Shown here: positions 36,744 to 46,177 of the stretch, one piece after another
How positions within the stretch are numbered: position 1 is the first letter of the stretch
How the letters are laid out: each line of letters opens with the position of its first letter
From: Alphaproteobacteria bacterium
GTDB lineage: Bacteria > Pseudomonadota > Alphaproteobacteria > Caulobacterales > Parvularculaceae
Assembly: GCA_016125455.1 (NCBI GenBank)
Contig: WGLS01000004.1
Coordinates: 62,001-126,000, forward strand
Length of the DNA stretch: 64,000 bases
Direction: 5' to 3'
Translations under genes and position numbers: made by a program
The notes under the pieces: generated by a model
Database searches by the model: none
What the model was told of the DNA's origin: nothing
The model's input: only the letters and a program-made list of their open reading frames with translations

Positions 36744-37937
36744 ATGATCAGAATTGGAACGCCCTTATCGGCATCGGCGACGAAGGTCCTGTTTCTTGGG
36801 GCGGGTGAACTCGGCAAGGAAGTCGTAGTTGAACTTCAGCGACTCGGCGTCGAGACAATCGCCTGCGACCGCTACGCCAATGCGCCGGCGATGCACGTCG
36901 CGCATCGCTTTCACGTTATTGACATGCAGGATCCGCTCGCCATACGGGCCGTCATCCAGCTCGAACGTCCACACTATATCGTGCCGGAGATAGAGGCGAT
37001 CGCCACCGATGAACTCGTCCGTTTGGAGAGTGAAAATGCGGCAACGGTAATTCCAACGGCGCAAGCGACCCGGTTGACGATGAACCGTGAGGGCATTCGG
37101 CGCTTGGCGGCTGAAGACCTCGGCCACCGCACATCTCAATATGCCTTTGCATCAAGTGCAGCCGAGCTTCAAAGGGCGGCAGCCAAGATCGGTTTCCCTG
37201 TGTTCATCAAGCCGGTCATGTCGTCTTCGGGGAAGGGGCAAAGCCGCGTCGAGTCTGCTTCCGGCATCACTGCGGCTTGGGACCATGCGCTTGCTGCGGG
37301 ACGCGGACGCGAGATGCGGGTGATTGTCGAGGGAGCTGTCGAATTCGATTTCGAGATCACGCTCCTGACGGTCCGACATGCTGCGGGGACGGACTTTTGC
37401 GCGCCGATAGGCCATCGCCAGGTCAATGGCGACTACGTGGAAAGCTGGCAGCCACAAGCCATGAGCGAGGCGGCATTGCACGATGCCCGTCGGATTGCGG
37501 CTTCCGTCACCGACGCTCTCGGCGGCTTTGGCGTTTTCGGCGTCGAACTTTTTGTCCGGGACGACGAAGTCTGGTTTTCCGAAGTCAGCCCGCGTCCCCA
37601 TGACACCGGGCTCGTAACCTTGGCGAGCCAGCGGCAGAGCGAGTTTGGCCTGCACGCACGCGCCATCCTTGGCCTGCCCGTCGACCCGACACTCACGCGT
37701 CCAGGGGCGAGTGCGGTCATTTACGGCAAGCTGGACGCGGAGGGGGTCTCGTTTGACGGCCTCGACAACGCCTTGTCGGTTCCGGAGACGGACCTCAGGC
37801 TTTTCGGCAAACCCGTCGCATATCAGAAGCGGCGAATGGGCGTCGCCATGGCTACCGGCGAAACCGTGGAAGAGGCTCGAGCGCGCGCCCGAGAGTGCGC
37901 CTCACGCGTTGTGGTTGTCGACGAAAAATCAACCTGA
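36744..37937 (+). CDS. purT: Formate-dependent phosphoribosylglycinamide formyltransferase
   Basis: PurT makes formyl-GAR from GAR, formate and ATP, bypassing the folate-dependent PurN step in purine synthesis. This ATP-grasp enzyme of 397 residues has the N-terminal [32 protein letters not shown], the ATP-grasp run [37 protein letters not shown] and [14 protein letters not shown] 36744 is favoured; the frame is open from a GTG at 36699 overlapping the DUF3137 stop. It is closely coupled with that gene. The small membrane gene follows on the opposite strand, 23 bases away. Confidence 0.96.
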   Translation: MIRIGTPLSASATKVLFLGAGELGKEVVVELQRLGVETIACDRYANAPAMHVAHRFHVIDMQDPLAIRAVIQLERPHYIVPEIEAIATDELVRLESENAATVIPTAQATRLTMNREGIRRLAAEDLGHRTSQYAFASSAAELQRAAAKIGFPVFIKPVMSSSGKGQSRVESASGITAAWDHALAAGRGREMRVIVEGAVEFDFEITLLTVRHAAGTDFCAPIGHRQVNGDYVESWQPQAMSEAALHDARRIAASVTDALGGFGVFGVELFVRDDEVWFSEVSPRPHDTGLVTLASQRQSEFGLHARAILGLPVDPTLTRPGASAVIYGKLDAEGVSFDGLDNALSVPETDLRLFGKPVAYQKRRMGVAMATGETVEEARARARECASRVVVVDEKST

Positions 37938-37960
37938 CGTCGTCGGGGCGGCCAATGCGA

Positions 37961-38194
37961 TCAGGTCGCATCGTTCTTGCCGGAACGCGCGGCGTCCGTC
38001 GCAAGCGCCTGTCGAACAAGGACGATGGCGGCTATCGCGCCGGCCAGACCGCCGCCGGCGAGCGCTATCGCAAGCCACACCGGGCGATCGACAAAGCCGG
38101 CCAATGCGGCCCAGGAGAGGGTAAATCCCACGGCAAAGACCTCAGCGCCGACTAGGATGGCTGCGGGAAGGGCTTCGAGAATGACCGCTTGCAT
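37961..38194 (-). CDS. Small two-span membrane protein
   Basis: A 77-residue protein with two clear hydrophobic helices (about 4-24, ILEALPAAILVGAEVFAVGF, and 39-62, VWLAIALAGGGLAGAIAAIV) and a charged C-terminal tail (DAARSGKNDAT). GGAG lies seven bases before ATG 38194. I do not recognise the family. It is divergent from the TauE/SafE gene and convergent with purT. Hydrophobic pattern and ribosome site argue for a genuine gene over the plus-strand frame on the other side. Confidence 0.65.
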   Translation of the reverse strand: MQAVILEALPAAILVGAEVFAVGFTLSWAALAGFVDRPVWLAIALAGGGLAGAIAAIVLVRQALATDAARSGKNDAT

Positions 38195-38281
38195 TGCGGC
38201 GCTCCATACTGAATGACGAGCGTAACATAGTTCCCCTTCGGACTAAAAACGAGGGGTGAATGTTTCCATGGGAATGAATTA

Positions 38282-39037
38282 ATGTTCGAGACCATCATTG
38301 CTGAGCCGATCGCAACTTTTCTCCTCATTGGATTCGTCGCCCAATTGATCGATGGCGCGCTCGGCATGGCTTATGGCGTCGCTTCCACCACAGCATTGAT
38401 CGCGGTGGGCGTGCCGCCGGCCCTGGCAAGCGCCAATGTCCATGCCGCCGAAACGGCCACGACTGCTGTCTCCGGCTTGTCCCATGGGCTTGCGCGAAAT
38501 GTCGACTGGAAGATTTTGCGACGCCTCGCGCCTGCGGGCGTCATCGGTGGGATCCTTGGTGCAGCAATTCTGGCGCAGTATCCAATGGAGGCGGCTCGGC
38601 CGGTTGTTGCCGCCTACCTCCTGGCGATGGGGTTGATTGTCATCAGAAAAGGCCTTCAACCGCCGGCCCCGCCACGCGTCATCCGCCATGTTGCGTCACT
38701 CGGCCTTGTGGGCGGGTTCTGCGACGCCGTCGGCGGTGGCGGCTGGGGCCCGGTCGTCACTTCCAACCTGATCGCGCGAGGCGGGGATGCCGGCCGTATG
38801 ATCGGAACTGTGAACTGCGCCGAGTTCTTCATGACTGCCGCGGCGACGGCCACATTCTGGGCGACTATGGGGCCCGTCTTCGGGGAAGCCGCCGTCGGGC
38901 TTCTGCTTGGCGGAGTCGCCGCGGCCCCGATCGCTGCGGTCGCTGCGAAACGGGCGCCGCGCCGAGCGCTAATGGTTCTGGTTGGCTCTCTTATCGTGGC
39001 TCTGAGCGGCTTCAACATCTACAGGAGCTTCAGCTAG
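38282..39037 (+). CDS. TauE/SafE family membrane transporter
   Basis: A 251-residue integral membrane protein of the TauE/SafE (sulfite/sulfoacetate exporter, formerly DUF81) family with about eight helices. The first half has LLIGFVAQLIDGALGMAYG and ASANVHAAETATTAVSGLSH; the second repeat has GLVGGFCDAVGGGGWGPVV and GTVNCAEFFMTAAATATF. The paired G-x-G-G-G regions are family marks. The exported or imported anion is unknown, sulfur-containing oxyanions being the commonest. ATG 38282 lies after AATTAATG without a strong Shine-Dalgarno. Confidence 0.9.
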   Translation: MFETIIAEPIATFLLIGFVAQLIDGALGMAYGVASTTALIAVGVPPALASANVHAAETATTAVSGLSHGLARNVDWKILRRLAPAGVIGGILGAAILAQYPMEAARPVVAAYLLAMGLIVIRKGLQPPAPPRVIRHVASLGLVGGFCDAVGGGGWGPVVTSNLIARGGDAGRMIGTVNCAEFFMTAAATATFWATMGPVFGEAAVGLLLGGVAAAPIAAVAAKRAPRRALMVLVGSLIVALSGFNIYRSFS

Positions 39038-39096
39038 GCGGCTTCGTCGGGGCCGGGAATCTGGCGACGGCGCGCTCTGACGTCCTTGCGAACGCC

Positions 39097-40191
39097 CTAT
39101 CTGACGATCGTTAGTCGTTCTGCGGCGCGCGTGACGGCAGTGTACAGCCATCGCGCACGGTGCTCCCGGAAGGCATAGCTTTCGTCAAAGAGAACGACAT
39201 CGTCCCATTGCGAGCCTTGCGCCTTATGAACCGTCAGCGCGTAACCATAATCGAATTCGTCGCTTCCCCGCTTTTCCTCCCATGCGACATTCTCCGGGCC
39301 GTCGGTAAACATCGCCATTGGCGTGGAGACCGAAACCGTCTTCCCGCCAATGCCGTCTTCAGGCGCAAGCACGAGTCCGATCTTTCTGCCGCGCGGCGTC
39401 TTTCGCCGGACGACGGACCACACCGATCCGTTGAGCAAACCCTTCTTCTTGTTGTTCCGTAAACAAACGAGCTTTTCGTCTGCTTCGGGAAGCGCGTCTT
39501 GATGTCCTTTCAGCGATCGAATGCGATCATTGTAACGCTTTCGCGTCCGGTTCGTGCCGACGAGGATCTGGTCCGCCGCAATTACTTCTTCTGTCTCGAG
39601 ATCATCCCGAGAGATGACCCGGCAGCGGTCTCCATGGTTTTCAGGGTCGCCGCCCATTCTGACATCCATTGAGACACGGATTATCGGGTTATCGGCAGCC
39701 TGTCGGTGTATCTCCTTGAGCATGAAATCAGGCGCGCCTTCGGTGAAGAAGCCGCCGCCCTTTACAGGTGGCAATTGGGCCGGATCGCCCAGCACCAGGA
39801 CAGGGGATCCAAATGACAGGAGGTCCCGCCCTAGTTCCTCATCGACCATCGAGCATTCATCAATGATGATCAAATCCGCTTTCGATGCAGGCGCGTCGCG
39901 CCGTAGCGAAAACGATGGACCGTCTTCCCCCGTGTCTTCGCCGGTCGGACGATAAATCAGCGCGTGGATGGTCGTCGCGCCTTCGCAGCCTTTCTGACGC
40001 AGCACATGAGCCGCTTTCCCTGTATAGGCGGCAAACGCGACTTCGCCCGTGGCATGCTCAGCAATGTGTCGGGCGAGGGTCGTCTTGCCGACGCCCGCGT
40101 ACCCGAAGAGCCGGAAGACCTGAGCATCGCCCTTGTGGAGCCAGCGGTCGACAGCCTTCAGCGCCGCGTCCTGTTCAATCGACCATTTCAT
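39097..40191 (-). CDS. RecD-like ATP-dependent DNA helicase (AAA_30/UvrD_C_2)
   Basis: A 364-residue superfamily-1B helicase resembling the motor part of RecD2. Walker A LFGYAGVGKTTLARH, motif Ia AAYTGKAAHVL, Walker B/DEAD-type IIIDECSMVDEEL, motif III VLVLGDPAQLPPV, then the 2B-type region LLNGSVWSV and the C-terminal motif V/VI YALTVHKAQGSQWDDV and LYTAVTRAAERL. It lacks the N-terminal HhH of RecD2. Such short helicases occur in phages and alphaproteobacterial genomes; the role is probably repair or replication. It is convergent with the TauE/SafE gene and follows rlmJ on the same strand. Confidence 0.9.
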   Translation of the reverse strand: MKWSIEQDAALKAVDRWLHKGDAQVFRLFGYAGVGKTTLARHIAEHATGEVAFAAYTGKAAHVLRQKGCEGATTIHALIYRPTGEDTGEDGPSFSLRRDAPASKADLIIIDECSMVDEELGRDLLSFGSPVLVLGDPAQLPPVKGGGFFTEGAPDFMLKEIHRQAADNPIIRVSMDVRMGGDPENHGDRCRVISRDDLETEEVIAADQILVGTNRTRKRYNDRIRSLKGHQDALPEADEKLVCLRNNKKKGLLNGSVWSVVRRKTPRGRKIGLVLAPEDGIGGKTVSVSTPMAMFTDGPENVAWEEKRGSDEFDYGYALTVHKAQGSQWDDVVLFDESYAFREHRARWLYTAVTRAAERLTIVR

Positions 40192-40237
40192 CTGCGATCT
40201 ATCTCATCGGCGACCGCCAGGCGCAAGGCGATGCAAG

Positions 40238-41104
40238 CTAGACGACCTCGCTGCGTTCAAAGACCGGATGTCGGCCTTCCCACTCTGCGACGCGCCAACC
40301 AGCGCCTTCTGATGCCTTTAGGCGGTGCGCAATCCAGGAAAGCGCCGTGGAGAGCGCATCAGACAAGCCATATGGCGGATTGACGACAAGAAGGGCGCTT
40401 CCGGTCAGGCGAAGCGGCGATGCACCCGCGATTTCGAGCGACGCCGACATGACGTTCTCGAATCCGATTTCAGCAACTTTCATTTCAAAATGTGTTCTCG
40501 CGTCGCTTCCCTTGATCGGATACCATGACACTACGACGCACGTTGCGAACCGCCTGCGAATATCAAGCAGCGCACTCGCCAGACGATCAAATTCGCCTGG
40601 CCGTTCGAATGGCGGGTCGATCAAGACGAGGCTGCGACGTTCCGGGAACGGAAGAAAGGCGCGTATCGCCTGATATCCATCGCGATGCTCGGCGCGTGCA
40701 TTCGGGAAGGTCTCCAGACAATGTTCCAGTTTCCGCGCTTCTTCAGGGTGCAGGTCGCAAGCGACTAGGCGGTCGCCAGCGCGGATTGCCTCCGCCGCCA
40801 GGGCGGGCGAGCCTGGGTACCATCGGAGCATGCCCGACGGGTTTTCGCGCCGAACCGCATCGAGATATGGCGAAAGCGATATGGGGGCGTCCGTCTCGTG
40901 GAATATCGCGCCGATCCCGCCGGCGGCTTCGCTGGACCGCATCGCCTCAGGAGACGTCAGATCGTATCGGCCGCGACCAGCGAAAGCGTCCAACACGACG
41001 AATGGCTTCGCCTTTTTTCCTAGTGCTTCCAGCACAAGCGCGAGCGCCGTGTGTTTCAGGACATCACAGTGATTGCCGGCATGAAAGGCATGTCGATAGT
41101 TCAT
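40238..41104 (-). CDS. rlmJ: 23S rRNA (adenine(2030)-N6)-methyltransferase RlmJ
   Basis: RlmJ methylates A2030 of 23S rRNA with SAM. The 288-residue protein starts with the family hallmark MNYRHAFHAGNHCDVLKH. The SAM motif is VVLDAFAGRGRYDL, and the catalytic motif IV is LIDPPFERPGEFD (D-P-P-F). Further matches are VSWYPIK and LLVVNPPYGL near the end. The open frame extends to 41119, but ATG 41104 fits the family start. It is transcribed divergently from the TetR gene. Confidence 0.95.
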   Translation of the reverse strand: MNYRHAFHAGNHCDVLKHTALALVLEALGKKAKPFVVLDAFAGRGRYDLTSPEAMRSSEAAGGIGAIFHETDAPISLSPYLDAVRRENPSGMLRWYPGSPALAAEAIRAGDRLVACDLHPEEARKLEHCLETFPNARAEHRDGYQAIRAFLPFPERRSLVLIDPPFERPGEFDRLASALLDIRRRFATCVVVSWYPIKGSDARTHFEMKVAEIGFENVMSASLEIAGASPLRLTGSALLVVNPPYGLSDALSTALSWIAHRLKASEGAGWRVAEWEGRHPVFERSEVV

Positions 41105-41226
41105 AGGCTTGCCCACCAAAGATGGGGTTCAATGGCAACCGGGGAATTGAACATCGAACTCTGGAATGGGTTGATTTCGGGCGACAAGCTTACAAATGTA
41201 CGGATCGTTCGGTGCAGGAGTTGGCA

Positions 41227-41793
41227 ATGCGCGGTAAAGTCAAGTCGTCCCGCGAGACCGCTGTCGCCGCGGCGCTCGAGTGTTTCCGCCGCTTTGGCTA
41301 TGAAGGCGCTAGCCTCAATCTATTGTCCGAGGCCACCGGTCTCGGTCGATCAAGCCTTTATCATTATTTCCCGGAGGGAAAAGAGGAGATTGCGCTCGCG
41401 GCGGCTGAACTCGTCGAACAAAGGTTCAACGAGCTCGTCATTGGGCCATTGCAAGGGCCCGAGCCGCCTATGGTGCGGTTGGGCAAGGCGATTTCCGGTC
41501 TCGACCAGTTCTACAATGGGGGGCGGGACGCCTGTCTGATCGATATTTTCAGCATAGGCGACACGGCTACCGCGTTGCCCGGACGCGTGAAAGGCATAGC
41601 CTTCGCCGTCATTGAGGCGTTTGAAAAGCTTTCAGCCGACGCAAACAAGAGGGCGGCGACCAACCCCAGGGCAAGCGCAGTTAGAGCCATCGTGGAACTC
41701 GAAGGTGCGCTTGTGCTGACGCGGGCCACAGGAGATCGGACGATCTTCGCAGATACCCTGTCGCGGCTACCCTATATTCTTTCGGTCAGCTGA
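41227..41793 (+). CDS. TetR-family transcriptional regulator (LmrA/YxaF-like)
   Basis: A 188-residue repressor. The N-terminal helix-turn-helix covers about residues 8-52 (ETAVAAALECFRRFGYEGAS, then LSEATGLGRSSLYHYFPEGK). The C-terminal region (NGGRDACLIDIFSIGD) resembles LmrA/YxaF-type ligand domains. ATG 41227 has AGGAG seven bases upstream; the frame opens at 41122 without support. The likely operator region lies between rlmJ and this gene (41105-41226), so autoregulation or control of rlmJ is possible. Inducer and targets are unknown. Confidence 0.9.
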   Translation: MRGKVKSSRETAVAAALECFRRFGYEGASLNLLSEATGLGRSSLYHYFPEGKEEIALAAAELVEQRFNELVIGPLQGPEPPMVRLGKAISGLDQFYNGGRDACLIDIFSIGDTATALPGRVKGIAFAVIEAFEKLSADANKRAATNPRASAVRAIVELEGALVLTRATGDRTIFADTLSRLPYILSVS

Positions 41794-41917
41794 CAATTCG
41801 CTTCCGGCTAGCCAACAACCGCTCCCTCGTTCGTCATCGATCACAATCAAGTCTCTTGAGCGAAGCCCGACTGTGTACTGAGCGGTCTGCATACCGACTT
41901 AAACAGGAGAGACTGCA

Positions 41918-42643
41918 ATGCTTGTGGCTTCAATTGCCATCGCCGCCGAAATTGAGTTGGCAAGCTAGGCCAGCGCGCGCGACCTGCGCGGCAGACTGGT
42001 TGGAATGACGGCCGCGCTTGCGGTTCTCGGGGGACCGCTGCCGGGAACGGCGTCAACCGCTGATGCCGCCACTGGCGACAGGCCGGGCGACATGCCGGCG
42101 CATGACGACTTCAACTATACGTTTACGAACTATGCGACGCTTATTTGAAAATTTGTAGACGCCAGGCCGGGTGAAAGATTTTCCAAGTATCTGATGAACT
42201 GTGGCGCGCCCATTGGCGTTCGTGTTTTGCCGAAGCGCCCAATCGGATTGAGTCATTTATCATCCAAGATCGGGATGCATACAGCGAAGGCCTGAAACAT
42301 TTCTGGGACCGCATAAATTTGTATTGGGCGACGGGCTCTGAAGCGGATAGGGACGTATTGCGCGACCTTCTCACAGTCGATGCGACTGAGTGGAAATACA
42401 CGCACAGCGTTAAGAATGCGGAAATTGCGCCTCAAGAGACGGTGTATACAGAATAATATCTACTGGACCGGCCGGGCGGCAAAGTATTCGACTTGATCTA
42501 TTCTACGACTGCCGGGCGAACGACGTAGAGCATTCAAAATGGCAGGCGCTCTTTCGGAACGAGCCGCTGCCGATACGGAATGTCTGGCGACGGAATAAAT
42601 ATGATTTCCCGTCAGTCGGGCAATTTTATCTATTCTTGATGAC
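41918..42643 (+). pseudogene. Decayed gene for an exported protein of unknown family
   Basis: A broken coding region in an otherwise gene-free 850 bases. It begins with a good Shine-Dalgarno (ACAGGAGAG) and ATG 41918 (MLVASIAIAAEIELAS), then an in-frame TAG at 41966. The same frame continues with a Tat/Sec-like signal (GRLVGMTAALAVLGG) to a TGA at 42146. Protein-like reading resumes in another frame at 42175-42453 (SDELWRAHWRSCFAEAPNRI; GLKHFWDRINLYWATGSEAD) to TAA 42454, continues past it (YLLDRPGGKVFDLIYSTTAG), then shifts again (RNEPLPIRNVWRRNKYDF) towards the xthA stop. Base composition is more AT-rich than the neighbours, suggesting foreign origin. The family is not recognised. Confidence 0.5.
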
Positions 42644-43426
42644 CTACGCGACTTCAATCCAGACGGGCACGTGATCGGACGCCTTCTCGCGACCTCTGAC
42701 TTTTCGGTCAATGCCCGCATCCTTTAGTCGATCAGCCGCTTGCGGGGTCATCAAGAGATGATCGATCCGGATACCGTGGTCTTTCTCCCAGGCGCCGCGC
42801 TGGTAGTCCCAGAACGTATAGCGGATGCCTTCGCGGTCGATTTGCCGAAGGGCGTCCGTCAAGCCGAGAAACTCAAGCGCCCTGAAAGCGCTTTTTGTTT
42901 CTTGTCGGAATAGCGCATCATCCGCCCATGCCGCAGGATCATGGCAGTCTTCGTCTTGTGGAATGACGTTGAAATCGCCGGCGAACACGGCCGGTTCTTC
43001 GTCGCAAAGGCACTCTTGTATCCGCGCTTGCAACCGCTTCATCCATCGCAGTTTGTAGTCGTATTTCGGACCGGGAGCCGGATTGCCGTTCGGCAGGTAG
43101 AGACCGCCAACGCGCAGTGGGGCTGCATTGTCCGGCGTCACCAACGCTTCAATGTATCTTGCCTGTTCGTCATCGTTGTCCCCGTCAAGGCCTCTTGTCA
43201 CGTCCTCGATTGGATGTCGGGACAAAAGTGCGACGCCGTTGTAGGTCTTCTGTCCGTGCACAGCTACATTGTAGCCTCGATCCTCGAATTCGGCCGCGGG
43301 GAATTTTTCATCGACGCATTTTATTTCCTGGAGAACGGCGACGTCGGGCTTTGCGTCGTCGAACCATTCCAGCACGCGCGGCAATCGCGCCGATATGGAA
43401 TTCACGTTGTATGTGGCAATCTTCAT
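42644..43426 (-). CDS. xthA: Exodeoxyribonuclease III
   Basis: XthA is the AP endonuclease and 3'-5' exonuclease of base-excision repair. The 260-residue protein has MKIATYNVNSI at the start (Asn of the EEP fold), VLQEIKC (catalytic Glu), GGLYLPNG, AGDFNVIP (Asp/Asn), the GIRYTFWDYQ region and the ending SDHVPVWI (Asp-His). ATG 43426 is preferred over 43435 as it begins the conserved MKIATYN motif. It lies alone on the minus strand between the decayed gene and the nitroreductase gene. Confidence 0.96.
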   Translation of the reverse strand: MKIATYNVNSISARLPRVLEWFDDAKPDVAVLQEIKCVDEKFPAAEFEDRGYNVAVHGQKTYNGVALLSRHPIEDVTRGLDGDNDDEQARYIEALVTPDNAAPLRVGGLYLPNGNPAPGPKYDYKLRWMKRLQARIQECLCDEEPAVFAGDFNVIPQDEDCHDPAAWADDALFRQETKSAFRALEFLGLTDALRQIDREGIRYTFWDYQRGAWEKDHGIRIDHLLMTPQAADRLKDAGIDRKVRGREKASDHVPVWIEVA

Positions 43427-43516
43427 GGCGGACAAGTAGCAGCGATCAGGCCAATGACCAATGGCACTCTTAAGACGGCGCAGCGTCCGCCGGCTGTCGC
43501 AAGACCCTCACTTGCC

Positions 43517-44188
43517 TCATTCAACGTGGAAGGTAGCGATTTCGTCGAGCGGCGCGCGGTCGGAGCGGAGTGAATTGACTGGCGCGGCCGGGTTTGCCCG
43601 GCCAAGCGCCATGCCGCAATACAACATCTCTTCGTCCGCTAGATCGAGAAACGCGGACACGGTTTTCGCTCTTGTCGCCCATGCCTCCTGCATGCAGGTC
43701 GCAAGCCCCCGTTCCTCGGCAAGCAGCGCAATCGTCTGCATGAACATGCCAAGATGCGCCCATTGCCCACGGTCGAAGCGCCGGTCGGTAGAGAAAAACA
43801 AGCCAACCGGCGCGCCGAAAAATTCATAGTTCTGAAGAAGCCATTGCAGCCTCGCCGGCTTGTCGTTGCGACCAACGCCGAGCTTTTCGTACATGGCTTC
43901 ACCGATTGCAAAGCGCCGCGATCGGTAGGGTTCCCAAAGTCCCGGCGGATAAATTGCCAGCTCAGCTTCATCAGCAAAGGGATTGGCGGCGATAGCGTCC
44001 TTTACCCCAGCGACAAGTCGATTGCGCGCATCGCCCGTCACTACGTGCACCCGCCAGGGCTGAAGATTGCCGCCTGACGGCGACCAGCGAGCGTCATTCA
44101 ACAGAGACCGGATCTCCGCGTCGTCGATCGGCGTGTTTAGAAAGGCGCGAGTAGAAATCCGCGACTTGACCGCATCGACGACATCCAT
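43517..44188 (-). CDS. Nitroreductase-family FMN oxidoreductase
   Basis: A 223-residue FMN-dependent nitroreductase-fold protein. RISTRAFLNTPIDDAEI and ARWSPSGGNLQPWRV near the N-terminus are the classic R-x-S-x-R-x-F and S-x-x-N-x-Q-P-W motifs that bind FMN. The family C-terminal ATCMQEAWATRAK and MLYCGMALGRANPAAPVNS are present. The frame is open to 44317, but ATG 44188 has CGGAGGAAG just before it and matches the family start. The substrate is unknown. It is divergent from the ClpP-like gene. Confidence 0.93.
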   Translation of the reverse strand: MDVVDAVKSRISTRAFLNTPIDDAEIRSLLNDARWSPSGGNLQPWRVHVVTGDARNRLVAGVKDAIAANPFADEAELAIYPPGLWEPYRSRRFAIGEAMYEKLGVGRNDKPARLQWLLQNYEFFGAPVGLFFSTDRRFDRGQWAHLGMFMQTIALLAEERGLATCMQEAWATRAKTVSAFLDLADEEMLYCGMALGRANPAAPVNSLRSDRAPLDEIATFHVE

Positions 44189-44393
44189 GTTCTTCCTCCG
44201 GTCTATTTTCCCATTGGCAGCAAGTAGCGATGCGGACGAAACAGCCGCCTCCAGCGCTGCATTTGTGCGGCAATCGCCCGCTCTAGGCATGCTTTTGAGT
44301 TGTTTCCGACGTCGCATATTAGGGCGTAGTTTGGCGAAGCATCAATCGCTACTATTCCGTCGAGGTGATCGCGATGCGTGAAGAACAAACGGA

Positions 44394-45038
44394 ATGAATC
44401 AGCGCGGCGCGATTCTGGTGGCGCTTTTTTTGGCAATGGCGTTGATGGCATGGCGCAATGATCGCGCCGCTATGGGAAATAAGGGCAGGTTGGCGGTCGA
44501 AATTGAAGGCCGCACAGCCATTCTTCACTGGGCGGCGCCGATCGAAGCGCCGATGGCCCGTCGGATCGCGGAAGTCTACTCGGAGGTCGGCGGCGATGTC
44601 GACGAGTTCATCGTGGGGCTGGACTCGCCAGGCGGATCCGTCGCTCAAGGCCGGGCCGTCATCGCGATTCTCCACGACATTAAGTCCACGCATCGGCTTG
44701 TGACCTATGTCGACGACGCGGCCGATTGCCTTTCAATGTGCGTGCCGGTCTATCTGGCTGGCACGAGACGCATTGCCGGTCCGACCGCAAGGTTCATGTT
44801 TCATGAGCCGACAACGCGCGACAGCCTAACCGGTGACCGGGTGAAGCGTCCGCGGTTCGAATCGCGTTGGGCGACAGCCCGGTTTGTCGAAAAGTACTTT
44901 CAACGGTCGGAAATGGACCCCGCCTGGCGGAAAAGTCTTACGTCGACCTGGTCGGGCCGCGATGTCTGGAAGTCCGGCGCAGAACTCGTTGATGAGAGAG
45001 CGGGTGTGGTCACCGACCTGTCGGGCGGTCCGTTATAA
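44394..45038 (+). CDS. ClpP/crotonase-fold membrane-anchored serine peptidase-like protein
   Basis: A 214-residue protein with an N-terminal anchor or signal peptide (ILVALFLAMALMAW). The ClpP-like fold of the SDH/periplasmic protease type follows: FIVGLDSPGGSVAQGRAV (oxyanion Gly-rich loop), then ADCLSMCVPVYLAG where the nucleophile Ser lies in C-x-S-x-C. A RFMFHEP motif supplies the expected His. Such proteins are thought to be membrane or periplasmic proteases of unknown substrate. Start ATG 44394 is taken as the first after the divergent region. Confidence 0.78.
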   Translation: MNQRGAILVALFLAMALMAWRNDRAAMGNKGRLAVEIEGRTAILHWAAPIEAPMARRIAEVYSEVGGDVDEFIVGLDSPGGSVAQGRAVIAILHDIKSTHRLVTYVDDAADCLSMCVPVYLAGTRRIAGPTARFMFHEPTTRDSLTGDRVKRPRFESRWATARFVEKYFQRSEMDPAWRKSLTSTWSGRDVWKSGAELVDERAGVVTDLSGGPL

Positions 45039-45270
45039 AGTAACGTTCATGAGATTCGATTCGCCGAAAGGCCTTGTTCGGACGAATTTCAAGACTTGTG
45101 GAAAACCGCCTCACTTGGAGTAAAATCAGCGAAAAATCATTGAGTTCCGTACAAAGAGATGTCGCACATGTCGGGCGCAGGCATGTCCGCCGCGTTGCGA
45201 ATGGCCGCTTCGGGTGATACCCGCCTCGAACGCGCGAGAAGCGCGCGTCTTATGTTTCCTGGAGGGCGCC

Positions 45271-45897
45271 TTGAAAAAACATCTGGTTTCGGCGGTCATT
45301 GCATCCTGGGCGGCTATTGGGGTGTGCAAGGCGGCTGTGGTCGTGAGCGGCGATGTTCCGGAGCCGGGCGCCGACCTGAAAGTAGGTTCGAACACGCTTT
45401 CTATCACGGGCAGTTTTGCGAACCCCACGCCGACAGCGGCAGGCCCGCATTTCGAGAGCTTTGATGAAACGTTTTCGTTGCGGGCGGGCGCGCTTGCGGG
45501 CGGGGCTGACCTGACGTTTGCAGTAATTGACGCATTCGGGCGCGACGCAGGATTCGACGATCTTGTCCTGTCGATTGTGTCAAGCACTGGCAGCTTCGAT
45601 TTCCAGATCGTTCCGGATGTGCCGGACGCGTATCCACTGTCCCCGACCCCAGGCGCCATCGGGATGCAGGCTATCATCGACGGCGTGGTATCGCTCCTGC
45701 CTGGAGAGCTTTTTTCCGCCCGTATTCGCGGCACGTCGATCAATTATGGCGAAGCTAGGTCTTTCTTCTCAATCAATTTTTCGGCGACGCCGGTCGCCGC
45801 CGTGCCTGCGCCAGCTGCGCTGCCGCTAATGGTCGCCGCGCTTGCCGGCCTCGGACTTGTGGGCCGTCGCAAAGGGCAGACAACGGGCCGTCCATAG
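45271..45897 (+). CDS. Exported protein with VPxPA-type C-terminal sorting signal (TTG start)
   Basis: A 208-residue exported protein. The frame is open from a GTG at 45214, but the TTG at 45271 has a strong GGAGG six bases upstream and gives a neat signal peptide (KKHLVSAVIASWAAIGVCKA). The passenger is beta-rich with no recognised domain. The C-terminus has VPAPAALPLMVAALAGLG, a short helix and RRKGQ, a PEP/VPLPA-CTERM variant. A 7-bp hairpin ACGCGCG/CGCGCGT (45230-45236/45242-45248) lies just before the Shine-Dalgarno. The region 45039-45270 otherwise holds no gene. Confidence 0.8.
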   Translation: MKKHLVSAVIASWAAIGVCKAAVVVSGDVPEPGADLKVGSNTLSITGSFANPTPTAAGPHFESFDETFSLRAGALAGGADLTFAVIDAFGRDAGFDDLVLSIVSSTGSFDFQIVPDVPDAYPLSPTPGAIGMQAIIDGVVSLLPGELFSARIRGTSINYGEARSFFSINFSATPVAAVPAPAALPLMVAALAGLGLVGRRKGQTTGRP

Positions 45898-46177
45898 CCC
45901 CGATAGGTATTACTCTATGCACCTCCACGGCAACGGGGTTGGCGTGACTGTCGTCAAGTGACCGCATCGCGCCCCGCCAATTCGGCCCGCGACGGTTGCT
46001 TTCGCCCAAAGGCATGGCCGAGCTTCGTCGTCAGGGTTGGCCGGTCATTGATGACGTCGCCTTCCGTTTGATCCAAATTGTCCTGAATCAACTCGATCAA
46101 ATTTTTCGCTCTTCAAAGGTCAGGGCTTAAGCCTTCGCTGGCTATTTTTGTCGCTATATCTGGAAGGGCGACGAGCG

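Noticed and set aside
46014-46130. 38-codon plus-strand frame before the second hybrid kinase
   Set aside because: Weak ribosome site and no recognised motif; a chance frame is as likely as a small gene.
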